Part shown: positions 1 to 6,853 of the stretch, piece after piece
Numbering within the stretch: position 1 is the stretch's first letter
How the letters are laid out: each line of letters starts with the position of its first letter
Assembly: GCA_946623485.1 (NCBI GenBank)
Contig: CAMORF010000003.1
Location: 1-24,653, forward strand
Length of the DNA: 24,653 nucleotides
DNA from: an uncultured Clostridia bacterium
GTDB taxonomy: Bacteria > Bacillota > Clostridia > Lachnospirales > Lachnospiraceae
Direction of reading: 5' to 3'
Position numbers and translations under genes: made by a program
Notes under the pieces: generated by a model
What the model was told of the DNA's origin: nothing
The model's database searches: none
The model's input: only the letters and a program-made list of their open reading frames with translations

Positions 1-304
1 GCGCACGCCGCTAAAGCGGTATCATTCCGCTGTGCGCCCGTGCGATCCTCGAATCAGTCAGCAATGGTCAGTCATACTCTGGCGGGAAGAATGAAAAAAC
101 GGCTCTGTACCCGGGGCCGTTTTTATGTTTTAATAGAAAACGAATGAATGGAGATCGATTCAATGCCGGAAACTGGACGTTGGATGCAGGCTGACGCTGC
201 CTGGCTTACAGCATGCTATGTTAGAGGTCTTGCGTGCGGCTGCGTGGAGCGGGAAGGCATATGGGTCGAATCACCTGGTCTGATGAAAAGGAGGTTTCAG
301 GAAA
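1..304. other. Intergenic region upstream of the transketolase genes
   Basis: No gene is supported here. Positions 1-37 form a palindromic block: GCGCAC (1-6) pairs with GTGCGC (32-37), and an inner CCGC-TAAA-GCGG hairpin lies at 8-19. It could be the tail of a repeat or terminator whose other part is outside the window. A terminator follows at 92-125. The rest (126-285) has a CAGGC/GCCTG hairpin near 187-203 but no convincing -35/-10 pair that I could place. The transketolase ribosome binding site is at 286-294. Confidence 0.5.
92..125 (+). terminator. Rho-independent terminator, probably bidirectional
   Basis: ACGGCTC (99-105) pairs with GGGCCGT (114-120), giving 7 bp with one G-T pair and a GC-rich loop. 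It is followed by a T-run and preceded by an A-run, so it could work on both strands. It probably ends a gene located left of the window. Confidence 0.75.
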
Positions 305-1144
305 ATGACCACTCTTGAGCTGCAGTTGATGGCGAACGAGGTTCGCAAGGGTATCGTGACAGCGGTTCACGGTGCGAAGGCGGGACACCCGGGCGGATCC
401 CTTTCTGCCGCGGATGTGATGACGGTTCTGTATTTTGACGAGATGAACATTGACCCGAAGAACCCGAAGAAGGAAGACCGTGACCGCTTTGTTCTTTCCA
501 AGGGACACAATGCGCCCGCTCTTTACAGCACACTGGCAAACAGAGGTTATTTCCCGGTTGAGGATCTGCCGACCCTCAGGCATCTGGGTTCCTATCTGCA
601 GGGGCATCCCTGCATGCAGGAGACGCCGGGCGTTGACATGAGCTCCGGTTCCCTGGGGCAGGGAATCAGCGCTGCGGTGGGTATGGCGCTGTCCGCGAAG
701 CTGTCCGGATATAGCTGGAGAACCTATACGCTGCTCGGCGACGGGGAGATCCAGGAAGGACAGGTATGGGAGGCTTCCATGTTTGCGGGCTTCCATAAGC
801 TTGACAACCTCTGCGTGATTGTTGACAACAACAATCTGCAGATCGACGGGCCGATCGATGAGGTCTGTTCTCCGTACCCGATTGACAAGAAGTTTGAGGC
901 ATTCAACTTCCATGTGATCAATGTTGCGGACGGCAATGACATCGACCAGCTTCGCGCGGCCTTCCAGGAGGCACGGGAGACGAAGGGGATGCCGACGGCG
1001 ATCATTATGAAGACCGTGAAGGGCAAGAATGTATCCTTCATGGAGAACCAGGTCGCATGGCATGGGAAGGCTCCGAATGATGAGCAGTACGCAGTCGCGA
1101 TGGAAGATCTGAAGAAAGTGGAGGAAGCATTATGCCAGAAGTAA
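305..1144 (+). CDS. Transketolase, N-terminal subunit
   Basis: This is the thiamine diphosphate (ThDP) pyrophosphate-binding half of a split transketolase (279 aa). It moves two-carbon ketol units between sugar phosphates in the cytosolic non-oxidative pentose phosphate pathway. Residues 22-34 hold the family motif HGAKAGHPGGSLS, and the ThDP/Mg site GDG (145-147) is followed about 25 residues later by DNNN (174-177). The length matches stand-alone N-terminal subunits, about half of the roughly 650-residue fused enzyme. The start has a strong AAAAGGAGG ribosome binding site at 286-294. The C-terminal subunit gene overlaps by 13 bp, so the two are translated together and presumably form one heteromeric enzyme. 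Split transketolases are normal in many Firmicutes and archaea. Assignment is firm; a paralogous sugar preference cannot be excluded. Confidence 0.95.
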   Translation: MTTLELQLMANEVRKGIVTAVHGAKAGHPGGSLSAADVMTVLYFDEMNIDPKNPKKEDRDRFVLSKGHNAPALYSTLANRGYFPVEDLPTLRHLGSYLQGHPCMQETPGVDMSSGSLGQGISAAVGMALSAKLSGYSWRTYTLLGDGEIQEGQVWEASMFAGFHKLDNLCVIVDNNNLQIDGPIDEVCSPYPIDKKFEAFNFHVINVADGNDIDQLRAAFQEARETKGMPTAIIMKTVKGKNVSFMENQVAWHGKAPNDEQYAVAMEDLKKVEEALCQK

Positions 1145-2073
1145 AGAAGGTTGCTACCAGAGCCTCCTACGGCAGAGCGCTCGTGGAGCTTGGAAAAGAG
1201 CATGAGAACCTGTATGTGCTGGACGCGGACCTTGCAGGCGCGACCCAGACCGGTATGTTTAAAAAAGAATTTCCGGACCGCCATATTGACTGCGGAATCG
1301 CAGAGTCGGATATGATGGGCATCGCTGCCGGCATGGCGACGACGGGGAAGATTGTATTTGCATCCTCCTTTGCGATGTTCGCGGCAGGGCGTGCCTTTGA
1401 GCAGGTCCGCAATTCCATCGGCTATCCGCACCTGAACGTCAAGATCGGCGCGACCCATGCGTCGGTTTCTGTCGGCGAGGACGGCGCGACACATCAGTGC
1501 AATGAGGACATCGCTCTGATGCGCACGATTCCGGGGATGGTCATTCTGAATCCGTCTGACGATGTTGAGGCGGTCGCGGCGGTGAAGGCTGCGTACGAGT
1601 ATGTGGGGCCGGTTTACCTGAGGTTCGGAAGGTATGCGGTTCCGGTGATCAATGACCGCCCGGATTATCATTTCGAGATCGGTAAGGGCATCCTGATGCG
1701 GGAAGGCACGGACGTGACGATCGTCGCGACCGGCCTGTGCGTCGCATCCGCGCTTGAGGCGGCGGAGAAGCTTGCAGGAGAAGGCGTGAGCGCTGAGGTG
1801 ATCAATATCCACACGATTAAGCCGCTGGATGAGGAGATCATCCTGAACAGCGCGAAGAAGACCGGGAAGGTTGTTACGGTGGAGGAGCATTCGATCCTCG
1901 GCGGTCTTGGCGGAGCGGTCGCAGAGGTTCTTGGCGAGAAGCTTCCGACTGCCATGACACGGATCGGCGTCAATGACGTGTTCTGCGAGTCCGGCACCGC
2001 GGCTCAGTTGCTGCATAAGCATCAGCTGGACGGGGAAGGTGTTTACGAGAGAGTGTGTGAATTCCTGAAATAA
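1132..2073 (+). CDS. Transketolase, C-terminal subunit
   Basis: This is the second half of the split transketolase (313 aa), with the pyrimidine-binding domain and the C-terminal transketolase domain. The catalytic glutamate of the pyrimidine domain is seen as E58 in CGIAESDMMGIAAGMA, and the strand-and-loop pattern that follows (FASSFAMFAAGRAFEQVR) is typical of transketolase/DXPS C-terminal halves. The C-terminal domain starts near residue 190 (DVTIVATGLCVASALEAAE). The ATG lies inside the end of the upstream subunit gene (13-bp overlap) behind a GTGGAGGAAG ribosome binding site, implying coupled translation and equal dosage. A DXPS function is unlikely because the partner N-terminal subunit is of transketolase type. 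Confidence 0.95.
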   Translation: MPEVKKVATRASYGRALVELGKEHENLYVLDADLAGATQTGMFKKEFPDRHIDCGIAESDMMGIAAGMATTGKIVFASSFAMFAAGRAFEQVRNSIGYPHLNVKIGATHASVSVGEDGATHQCNEDIALMRTIPGMVILNPSDDVEAVAAVKAAYEYVGPVYLRFGRYAVPVINDRPDYHFEIGKGILMREGTDVTIVATGLCVASALEAAEKLAGEGVSAEVINIHTIKPLDEEIILNSAKKTGKVVTVEEHSILGGLGGAVAEVLGEKLPTAMTRIGVNDVFCESGTAAQLLHKHQLDGEGVYERVCEFLK

Positions 2074-2201
2074 GGATCGGCATTTCTTGCCATAGAATGT
2101 CTTTAGGTAACGATTCAGCACTCCGGGAGAAGAACGCTTTGCATTCTGATCCATCGGGGTGGTGGATGGTTACCATATTTTAGCAGAATCAGGAGAGTAA
2201 G

Positions 2202-3530
2202 ATGAAACCATATTCAGAGTTGACAATTGAAGAACTCACGACATTGTATCAGGAGCTGAAACAGCAGTACAAGAAGGCGCAGGCGCTGGACCTGAACCTG
2301 AATATGTCCAGGGGGAAGCCGAGCATTGCGCAGCTGGATCTTTCCATGGGCATGATGGATGTGCTGAATTCTGATTCGGACCTTCGCTGCGAGGATGGGA
2401 CCGACTGCCGCAATTACGGGGTTCTGGATGGGATTCCGGAGGCGCTGCAGCTGATGTCGGATATGATGGAGGTGCCGAAGGATCACCTGATCATCTATGG
2501 GAACAGTTCTCTGAATGTGATGTACGATCAGATCTCCCGTTCCTACAGCCATGGCGTCATGGGGAATCCTCCGTGGTGCAAGCTTGACAAGGTGAAATTT
2601 TTGTGCGTCGTTCCGGGATATGACAGGCATTTCGGGATTACGGAGTACTTTGGGATTGAAAATGTGCCGGTGCCGATGCTTCCCACGGGCCCGGACATGG
2701 ATCTCGTTGAGAAGCTTGTGTCGGAGGATGAGACAATCAAGGGCATCTGGTGTGTTCCGAAGTATTCGAATCCGACAGGCAATTCTTATTCGGATGAGAC
2801 GGTCATGCGGATGGCCCGCCTGGAGCCGGCGGCGAAGGATTTTCGGATTTACTGGGACAATGCCTATACCGTGCATCATCTGTATGATCTTGATCAGGAC
2901 AGGGTGGTTGAGATCCTGCAGGAATGCAAGCGGGCAGGAAATCCGGACCTGGTCTATAAATTCGCGTCTACTTCAAAGATCTCTTTCCCGGGCAGCGGGA
3001 TCGCGGCGCTTGCCGCGTCGCTGAATAACCTGGAGGATATCCGCAGGCAGCTGAAGGTACAGACCATCGGCCATGACAAGGTGAACCAGCTGCGCCATGT
3101 GCGTTTCTTCGGGGATATCCATGGGATGGTGGAGCATATGAAGAAGCATGCGGATATTCTTCGGCCGAAATTCGAAGCGGTTGAGGAAATCTTTGCACAG
3201 GAGCTGGACGGACTCGGTATCGCAACGTGGACAAAGCCGAAGGGAGGATATTTCATTTCTTTCGATACGATGGAGGGCTGCGCGAAAGCGGTTGTGAGCA
3301 AATGCGCGAAGGCGGGCGTTGTGCTGACGCCGGCAGGTGCGACATGGCCCGGGGGAAAGGATCCGCATGATTCCAACATTCGCGTGGCACCGTCTTTCCC
3401 GCCGCTGGAGGACCTGAAGACCGCGACAAAGGTGCTTGCGCTGAGCACGAAACTGGTGGCGGTGAAGAAGCTTTTGGATGAAGCCACCGCAGAAGCGGCA
3501 GAGAAGAAAACCGCAGAAACAGCAGAATAA
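2202..3530 (+). CDS. Aspartate aminotransferase, MocR-type (Aminotran_MocR family)
   Basis: This is a pyridoxal-phosphate aminotransferase of fold type I (442 aa). The sequence resembles the PF12897 group, whose characterised member from Corynebacterium is an aspartate transaminase, so aspartate/2-oxoglutarate transamination is the likely reaction. Visible features are NMSRGKPS (34-41) near the N terminus, NYGVLDGIPE, the PKYSNPTGNSYSD substrate-loop motif, YWDNAYTVHHL with the PLP-contacting Asp, and STSKISFPGSG carrying the Schiff-base lysine K259. The start has an AGGAG ribosome binding site. The last 15 or so residues are a low-complexity Ala/Glu/Lys/Thr tail not expected in the fold. The TAA stop falls where the dispersed repeat begins, so the tail may have been altered when the element arrived. 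Confidence 0.88.
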   Translation: MKPYSELTIEELTTLYQELKQQYKKAQALDLNLNMSRGKPSIAQLDLSMGMMDVLNSDSDLRCEDGTDCRNYGVLDGIPEALQLMSDMMEVPKDHLIIYGNSSLNVMYDQISRSYSHGVMGNPPWCKLDKVKFLCVVPGYDRHFGITEYFGIENVPVPMLPTGPDMDLVEKLVSEDETIKGIWCVPKYSNPTGNSYSDETVMRMARLEPAAKDFRIYWDNAYTVHHLYDLDQDRVVEILQECKRAGNPDLVYKFASTSKISFPGSGIAALAASLNNLEDIRRQLKVQTIGHDKVNQLRHVRFFGDIHGMVEHMKKHADILRPKFEAVEEIFAQELDGLGIATWTKPKGGYFISFDTMEGCAKAVVSKCAKAGVVLTPAGATWPGGKDPHDSNIRVAPSFPPLEDLKTATKVLALSTKLVAVKKLLDEATAEAAEKKTAETAE

Positions 3531-3670
3531 CATCTTGCTTGTCTTTTCATCCGATCGCACAGCTCAAAAATCACTTTCATAGCCCGCTATGCTCATGTTT
3601 TTTGAGCTGTGCGCTCGAATGAAAATCCTGCGCAATCTGCACAAGTTATTTATCGACAGCTCCTAAGGAT
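3531..3670 (+). repeat. Dispersed MITE/REP-like element, copy A
   Basis: From just after the aminotransferase stop, the sequence matches the 11173-11300 element (inverted) over CATCTTGCTTGTC...CAAAAATCA with about one mismatch in 43. Copy A lacks the outer left end and has a 6-bp deletion near the stop. Its right end (3632-3670, CACAAGTTATTTA...CTCCTAAGGAT) also matches the element end. The centre is a long hairpin: CGCACAGCTCAAAAA (3556-3570) pairs with TTTTTTGAGCTGTGCG (3598-3613), and CATAG/CTATG (3578-3591) sits in its loop. That hairpin may also terminate transcription. Confidence 0.75.
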
Positions 3671-3756
3671 CCCCCGGCCGCTGCGCAGACCGAAAAGCGC
3701 CTTGCGCCGAGAGCAGTCAGGCCGAAAAGCCTCCTGAGCTGAGGACGGCCAGGGGG
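3671..3756 (+). other. Structured GC-rich leader with an imperfect 33-bp tandem duplication
   Basis: CCCCCGGCCG (3671-3680) can pair with CGGCC-A-GGGGG (3746-3756), closing a multibranched fold. Inside are CTGC/GCAG (3681-3684 with 3713-3716), GGC-CGAAAA-GCC (3720-3731) and TCCT/AGGA (3732-3745). Two 33-bp units (3688-3720 and 3721-3753) are about 70% identical and share CCGAAAAGC. Each unit has complementary ends (GAC/GTC and GGCC/GGCC). It lies directly upstream of the methyltransferase gene and could be a leader RNA or only a decayed repeat. Confidence 0.4.
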
Positions 3757-3791
3757 CACGGTGCTGCGAGGCGACGAAAGAGAGAGAGAAT

Positions 3792-5237
3792 ATGACGGTA
3801 AAGGAATGGCTGGCGGAGCGCTGCAGGGCGGCCGGGTTTGAAAATACCTCATCTGACAGAGCCTTTTCCACGGAGTATCAGGTGGCTGTAAAGAAGGGTG
3901 GGGCGCGTTCGCTGAAGGCGGGCGGATCCTGGATCTATGACAATGAGATAGACCGGATCAGCCGCGTGTCTGATCCTGAAAGAACCGCGCCCGGGGAAGC
4001 CGTCAGGGAGCAGGACGGTGAAGGCATTGCGCCCCGGGAAGCCGTCAGGAAACAGGACGGTGAAGGCATTGCGCCCGGGGAAGCCGTCAGGGAGCAGGAT
4101 GATGAAGGCATTGCGCCCGGGGAGATCGTCAAGATAGTGGATTTTGACGGCTATGCCCTTGGATATGGCTGCTGCAATCCTGCGTCGAAGATTCGTGTCC
4201 GTATGCTTTCCCGGTATGCGAAGTCAGGGATCACGCCTGCATTTTTAAAAAAGAGGGTGCGGGATGCCTGGGAATACCGGAAGGCTGTAATGGGGGATGA
4301 CATAGCGTGCTGCCGCCTGATCTTCGGGGAGGCCGATTTTCTTCCCGGCATTACCGTGGACCGGTTTTCGGATGTACTGGTAATCGAATCCCTTGCGCTG
4401 GGAACGGACCGGCTGAAGCTGTTGATTCTGCTGGCTCTTGTGGAGGTGCTGGAGGAGGACGGGGTTACGGTCCGGGGAATCTATGAGCGCAGTGACGCGA
4501 AGGTCCGGCTATTGGAAGGGCTGGAGCGCGTGAAGGGATTCCTTGGCCCGGAGTTTGATCCGCAGGTTCCGATTACCGAAAATGGGATCCGCTATCTGGT
4601 GGACGTGAAGGATGGCCAGAAAACCGGGTTTTTCCTGGATCAGAAATACAACCGGAGAGCGGTGGCGCAGCTGGTGAAGCACCTTGTGCAGCACAGACCG
4701 GAAGGCGGGATCGAAGTCCTGGATTGCTTTACTCATACAGGGTCATTTGGCCTGAACGCGGCTTTTGCCGGCGCGTCTCATGTGCTTTCCGTGGATGCTT
4801 CAGTGTCTGCCATCGAGATGGCCAGGAAAAATGCAATCGCGAATGGGTTGGAGCAGGTGGTTGATTACCAGGTTGCGGATGTGTTTGAACTGCTCCCCGC
4901 GCTCGAAGAAGGGCGCTTTGACGTTGTGATTCTTGATCCGCCCGCATTTACCAAATCGAGGCAGGCGACGAAAAATGCAGTGAAGGGGTATCGGGAGATT
5001 AATCTTCGCGGCATGAGGCTGGTGAAGGATGGCGGATATCTTGCCACCTGCTCCTGCTCGCATTTTATGGAGGAAGAACTCCTGAAGAAGACACTGCGTG
5101 AGGCCGCAAAAGGGGCTGGCAGGCGGCTGAGGCAGGTGGAATTCCGCACGCAGGCACCGGATCACCCGATCCTGTGGGGAGATGATGAGTCTTATTATTT
5201 AAAATTCCTGATCTTCCAGGTCATCAGGGAATTGTGA
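3792..5237 (+). CDS. Class I SAM-dependent rRNA methyltransferase, RlmI/YwbD-like (COG1092)
   Basis: A 481-residue protein with an N-terminal PUA domain, a middle domain and a C-terminal Rossmann methyltransferase, the arrangement of RlmI, which makes 5-methylcytosine in 23S rRNA. The PUA half reads KKGGARSLKAGGSWIYDNEI, then resumes at APGEIVKIVDFDG (108-120). Between them is an extra segment made of three 14-residue repeats (66-107). The SAM-binding loop is DCFTHTGSFG (from D311), the acidic SAM ribose residue is in VLSVDAS, and the catalytic DPPAF motif starts at D382. CSCSHFM near residue 420 supplies the conserved cysteine region. The normal family length is about 390-400 aa, so most of the excess is the repeat insertion and a long N terminus. 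The start has only a weak AGAGAGAGA ribosome binding site. The rRNA target site is inferred from family and not certain. Confidence 0.88.
   Translation: MTVKEWLAERCRAAGFENTSSDRAFSTEYQVAVKKGGARSLKAGGSWIYDNEIDRISRVSDPERTAPGEAVREQDGEGIAPREAVRKQDGEGIAPGEAVREQDDEGIAPGEIVKIVDFDGYALGYGCCNPASKIRVRMLSRYAKSGITPAFLKKRVRDAWEYRKAVMGDDIACCRLIFGEADFLPGITVDRFSDVLVIESLALGTDRLKLLILLALVEVLEEDGVTVRGIYERSDAKVRLLEGLERVKGFLGPEFDPQVPITENGIRYLVDVKDGQKTGFFLDQKYNRRAVAQLVKHLVQHRPEGGIEVLDCFTHTGSFGLNAAFAGASHVLSVDASVSAIEMARKNAIANGLEQVVDYQVADVFELLPALEEGRFDVVILDPPAFTKSRQATKNAVKGYREINLRGMRLVKDGGYLATCSCSHFMEEELLKKTLREAAKGAGRRLRQVEFRTQAPDHPILWGDDESYYLKFLIFQVIREL
3987..4112 (+). repeat. In-frame 42-bp minisatellite, three units, in the methyltransferase gene
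   Basis: Three consecutive 42-bp units (3987-4028, 4029-4070, 4071-4112) begin GCGCCCGGGGAAGCCGTCAG or a near copy and encode APGEAVREQDGEGI-type 14-residue blocks. A partial fourth start at 4113 (GCGCCCGGGGA) runs into the genuine PUA strand APGEIVKI. Units differ by only a few bases, so the expansion is recent or kept alike by recombination. Confidence 0.95.
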
Positions 5238-5245
5238 TGCGTTGT

Positions 5246-5274
5246 TTGACAGATGGAAGTCGGAGACGTAAAAT
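5246..5274 (+). promoter_or_regulatory. Sigma-A-type promoter for the 5396-6351 genes
   Basis: TTGACA (5246-5251), a 17-bp spacer and TAAAAT (5269-5274) lie just after the methyltransferase stop. This gives the DAK-like gene its own start of transcription, with a leader of about 115 nt. Confidence 0.7.
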
Positions 5275-5293
5275 CTGTTTCAGTTTCGAATTG

Positions 5294-5316
5294 CTTAAGA
5301 GCTGTTCAGAAATCAC
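5294..5316 (+). repeat. Dispersed element remnant, copy D
   Basis: AGAGCTGTTCAGAAATCAC matches the left end of the 11173-11300 element (GGAGCTGTTCATAAATCAC) with two differences. No further similarity is seen past 5316, so this is a fragment inside the leader of the DAK-like gene. Confidence 0.5.
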
Positions 5317-5395
5317 GAATGAACATTGCGCTGGCACGGTAGTCATCGCAGAAGAGCAGTACCGGGAAAAGGAATAGGAAAGCGAGGAGTTTGCG

Positions 5396-5650
5396 ATGGT
5401 GGAATTCAGATATGATACACAGCTTTTGATTGATGGGGATGACCTGGACGAAGATGAGGTGGCGGAGTATATCACAGAGCATTTCCAGGGGGATAGTCTG
5501 CTTGCGGTCGGCGGCGACGGGGATCCCATCAAGATCCATTTTCACACCAATGAGCCATGGAAGCTTCTGGAGTATTGCAGGTCCCTTGGAGAAATCTATG
5601 ATATTATCGTAGAGGATATGGATCGTCAGTCCAGAGGGCTGAAGGGCTGA
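5396..5650 (+). CDS. Stand-alone DAK/FakA C-terminal-like domain protein
   Basis: An 84-residue protein that resembles part of the C-terminal domain of FakA/YloV-type dihydroxyacetone-kinase-like proteins. In those proteins the region reads roughly as here: YDTQLLIDG at the start, a central GDSLLAVGGDGDPIKIHFHTN, then EYCRSLGEIYDIIVEDM. The conserved V(G/S)DxDxIKVHxHTN core is clear. The N-terminal DhaK-like kinase portions are absent, so it cannot be a kinase by itself; FakA binds FakB-held fatty acid, and a small binding or regulatory role is inference. The start is supported by GCGAGGAG (5381-5388) and a consensus promoter at 5246. The next gene starts 47 bp downstream. It could be a relic of a larger gene, but the good promoter, ribosome binding site and intact frame argue for a real small gene. 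Confidence 0.7.
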   Translation: MVEFRYDTQLLIDGDDLDEDEVAEYITEHFQGDSLLAVGGDGDPIKIHFHTNEPWKLLEYCRSLGEIYDIIVEDMDRQSRGLKG

Positions 5651-5697
5651 CGATGCATGTGCATTGCGGCGGAATGCTGCGGATGAGAGGAAGATAC

Positions 5698-6351
5698 ATG
5701 AGAAAGATGATACGAATCCTGCTTGCGTTCATGGCAATGGTGCTTGTTCTCTCGATGCCGGCTTTGGCAGCCGGGACTGGCCGGAAAATAGCCGCCCCGG
5801 AGGGATACAGGGTAGTGCAGCTGACCGAAAAGAACTTTTCGAAATTCTTTGAGATTAAGAAATATAAGCTGGCAGATCCGTCCGGTACTTATCTGGGGTA
5901 CGAATACAGGCCACACGGCAAGCGGCGCAGAAACAGGTGGTTCGTATATACGACGAGGAACCTGCGTGTCAGGCTTACCGGAACAGAACTCTATGCATGG
6001 AAGGACCATAAAGAAAAAATCAAGGCAGTGAAAACAAAACGCATGACGTTGAAAGGCCTGGAATCCTCCTTCGCGATGAGCGATTTTTATCTGTATCAGT
6101 TTGGAAAGCTCGTGAACGTCAAAGTGGAAAAGGCGAGGGGCAGGGTCGTTTTCGTAAAACCGTCCAATGTGCTCGGCATTGAAATCGTGGAGGAGAACGG
6201 GATGCAGTATTACCGGATCAAGCTTCTGCATCCATATGATGAGAACACTCCGGCTGTGACGCACGTGGATGAGGAAACGCAGGAGACTGTCGTTGATTAT
6301 TACTATATGGACAGATACCGGAACCCCAACAACCCGGGGATCTACTATTGA
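5698..6351 (+). CDS. Secreted protein of unknown function
   Basis: I do not recognise a family. The 217-residue product starts MRKMIRILLAFMAMVLVLSM, a basic then hydrophobic signal peptide, with probable cleavage after ALA near residue 24. The mature part is rich in Lys, Arg and Tyr with alternating beta-like segments (for example RWFVYTTRNLRVRLTG and GRVVFVKPSNVLGIEIVEE) and ends in a Tyr/Asn/Pro-rich tail (YYYMDRYRNPNNPGIYY). No anchor motif, lipobox or cysteine pair is seen. I chose the ATG at 5698 over one at 5653 because AGAGGA lies just upstream and the signal peptide begins there. It is downstream of the DAK-like gene in the same probable transcript and ends before a strong terminator at 6407. 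Confidence 0.8.
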   Translation: MRKMIRILLAFMAMVLVLSMPALAAGTGRKIAAPEGYRVVQLTEKNFSKFFEIKKYKLADPSGTYLGYEYRPHGKRRRNRWFVYTTRNLRVRLTGTELYAWKDHKEKIKAVKTKRMTLKGLESSFAMSDFYLYQFGKLVNVKVEKARGRVVFVKPSNVLGIEIVEENGMQYYRIKLLHPYDENTPAVTHVDEETQETVVDYYYMDRYRNPNNPGIYY

Positions 6352-6406
6352 TTGTTATAAGAGAGAAAAGGCGAAAAAGGCAAGTAACATAAGGAGCAGG
6401 CAGATC

Positions 6407-6455
6407 GTCACAGCCCCGCCAATGATGAATCACTTTGGCAGGGCTGTGACTTTTT
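6407..6455 (+). terminator. Strong Rho-independent terminator
   Basis: GTCACAGCCCCGCCAA (6407-6422) pairs with TTGGCAGGGCTGTGAC (6435-6450), 15 of 16 positions, followed by TTTTT. It ends the transcript of the secreted-protein gene. Confidence 0.9.
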
Positions 6456-6659
6456 GTATGCCGGACGAAGTCGCTGAAAAAGGGGAGATATTGCTCGGAT
6501 ATAAGAAGGAGAACCAGGATCCTGTCATCAATCCGGCAAAAATGCACAAAGGCAAAAAGGTAACCCTGCAGTTTGGAATTCATGATAAGGTGGTTGTTCT
6601 GGCAGAGGATTCTTCTGTGAGATCCTGATTCTGGAATGAGAGGGAATGAGAAGAAATGC

Positions 6660-6688
6660 TTGACAATGACAGAGGGAACCGATATAGT
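6660..6688 (+). promoter_or_regulatory. Sigma-A-type promoter of the thioredoxin reductase-like gene
   Basis: TTGACA (6660-6665), a 17-bp spacer and TATAGT (6683-6688), close to the consensus. Transcription would start within the palindromic sequence at 6688-6729. Confidence 0.75.
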
Positions 6689-6729
6689 AATTGTATAAAG
6701 ATTGCGTGCAATCAAATTACAGACAATTA
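6688..6729 (+). promoter_or_regulatory. Nested palindrome overlapping the transcription start (putative operator)
   Basis: GATTGC-GT-GCAATC (6700-6713) is a perfect 6+6 palindrome flanked by TAATTGT (6688-6694) and ACAATTA (6723-6729). The layout, directly after the -10 box, is that of a repressor operator; the AT-rich arms resemble MarR-family sites, but no regulator gene is adjacent. It might instead form an RNA hairpin. Confidence 0.45.
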
Positions 6730-6853
6730 AGAGGGCCGTTGCGCAGGTCCACAGGATTTTCGCCTTGCAGGCAGCTTGCCATGCAGGATCAGATGCCCGG
6801 GATGTGGAAGAGGCAGGATCGTTATGGTAAGATATCAGAAGGAGGAACGTTTG

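Larger units (their letters stand above)
6352..6853. other. 502-bp gap: terminator, possible gene remnant, promoter and operator
   Basis: It contains the 6407-6455 terminator, then a 56-codon open frame at 6458-6628 (ATG right after the terminator T-run, peptide with KGKKVTLQFGIHDKVVVLAE). The frame looks protein-like but has no ribosome binding site and begins inside a terminator, so it may be the end of a decayed gene. The reductase promoter (6660-6688) and palindrome (6688-6729) follow. Positions 6730-6836 hold nothing I can name. Confidence 0.5.

Noticed and set aside
305..2073. Transketolase broken by a frameshift
   Set aside because: The second half has its own ATG and ribosome binding site, and the two-gene form is a known normal arrangement.
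724..2154. 476-codon minus-strand open frame
   Set aside because: Antisense to both transketolase subunits, with an Arg/His-rich composition and no family pattern.
6269..6628. 119-codon open frame
   Set aside because: Its first part overlaps the secreted-protein gene in another frame and it reads through a strong terminator.
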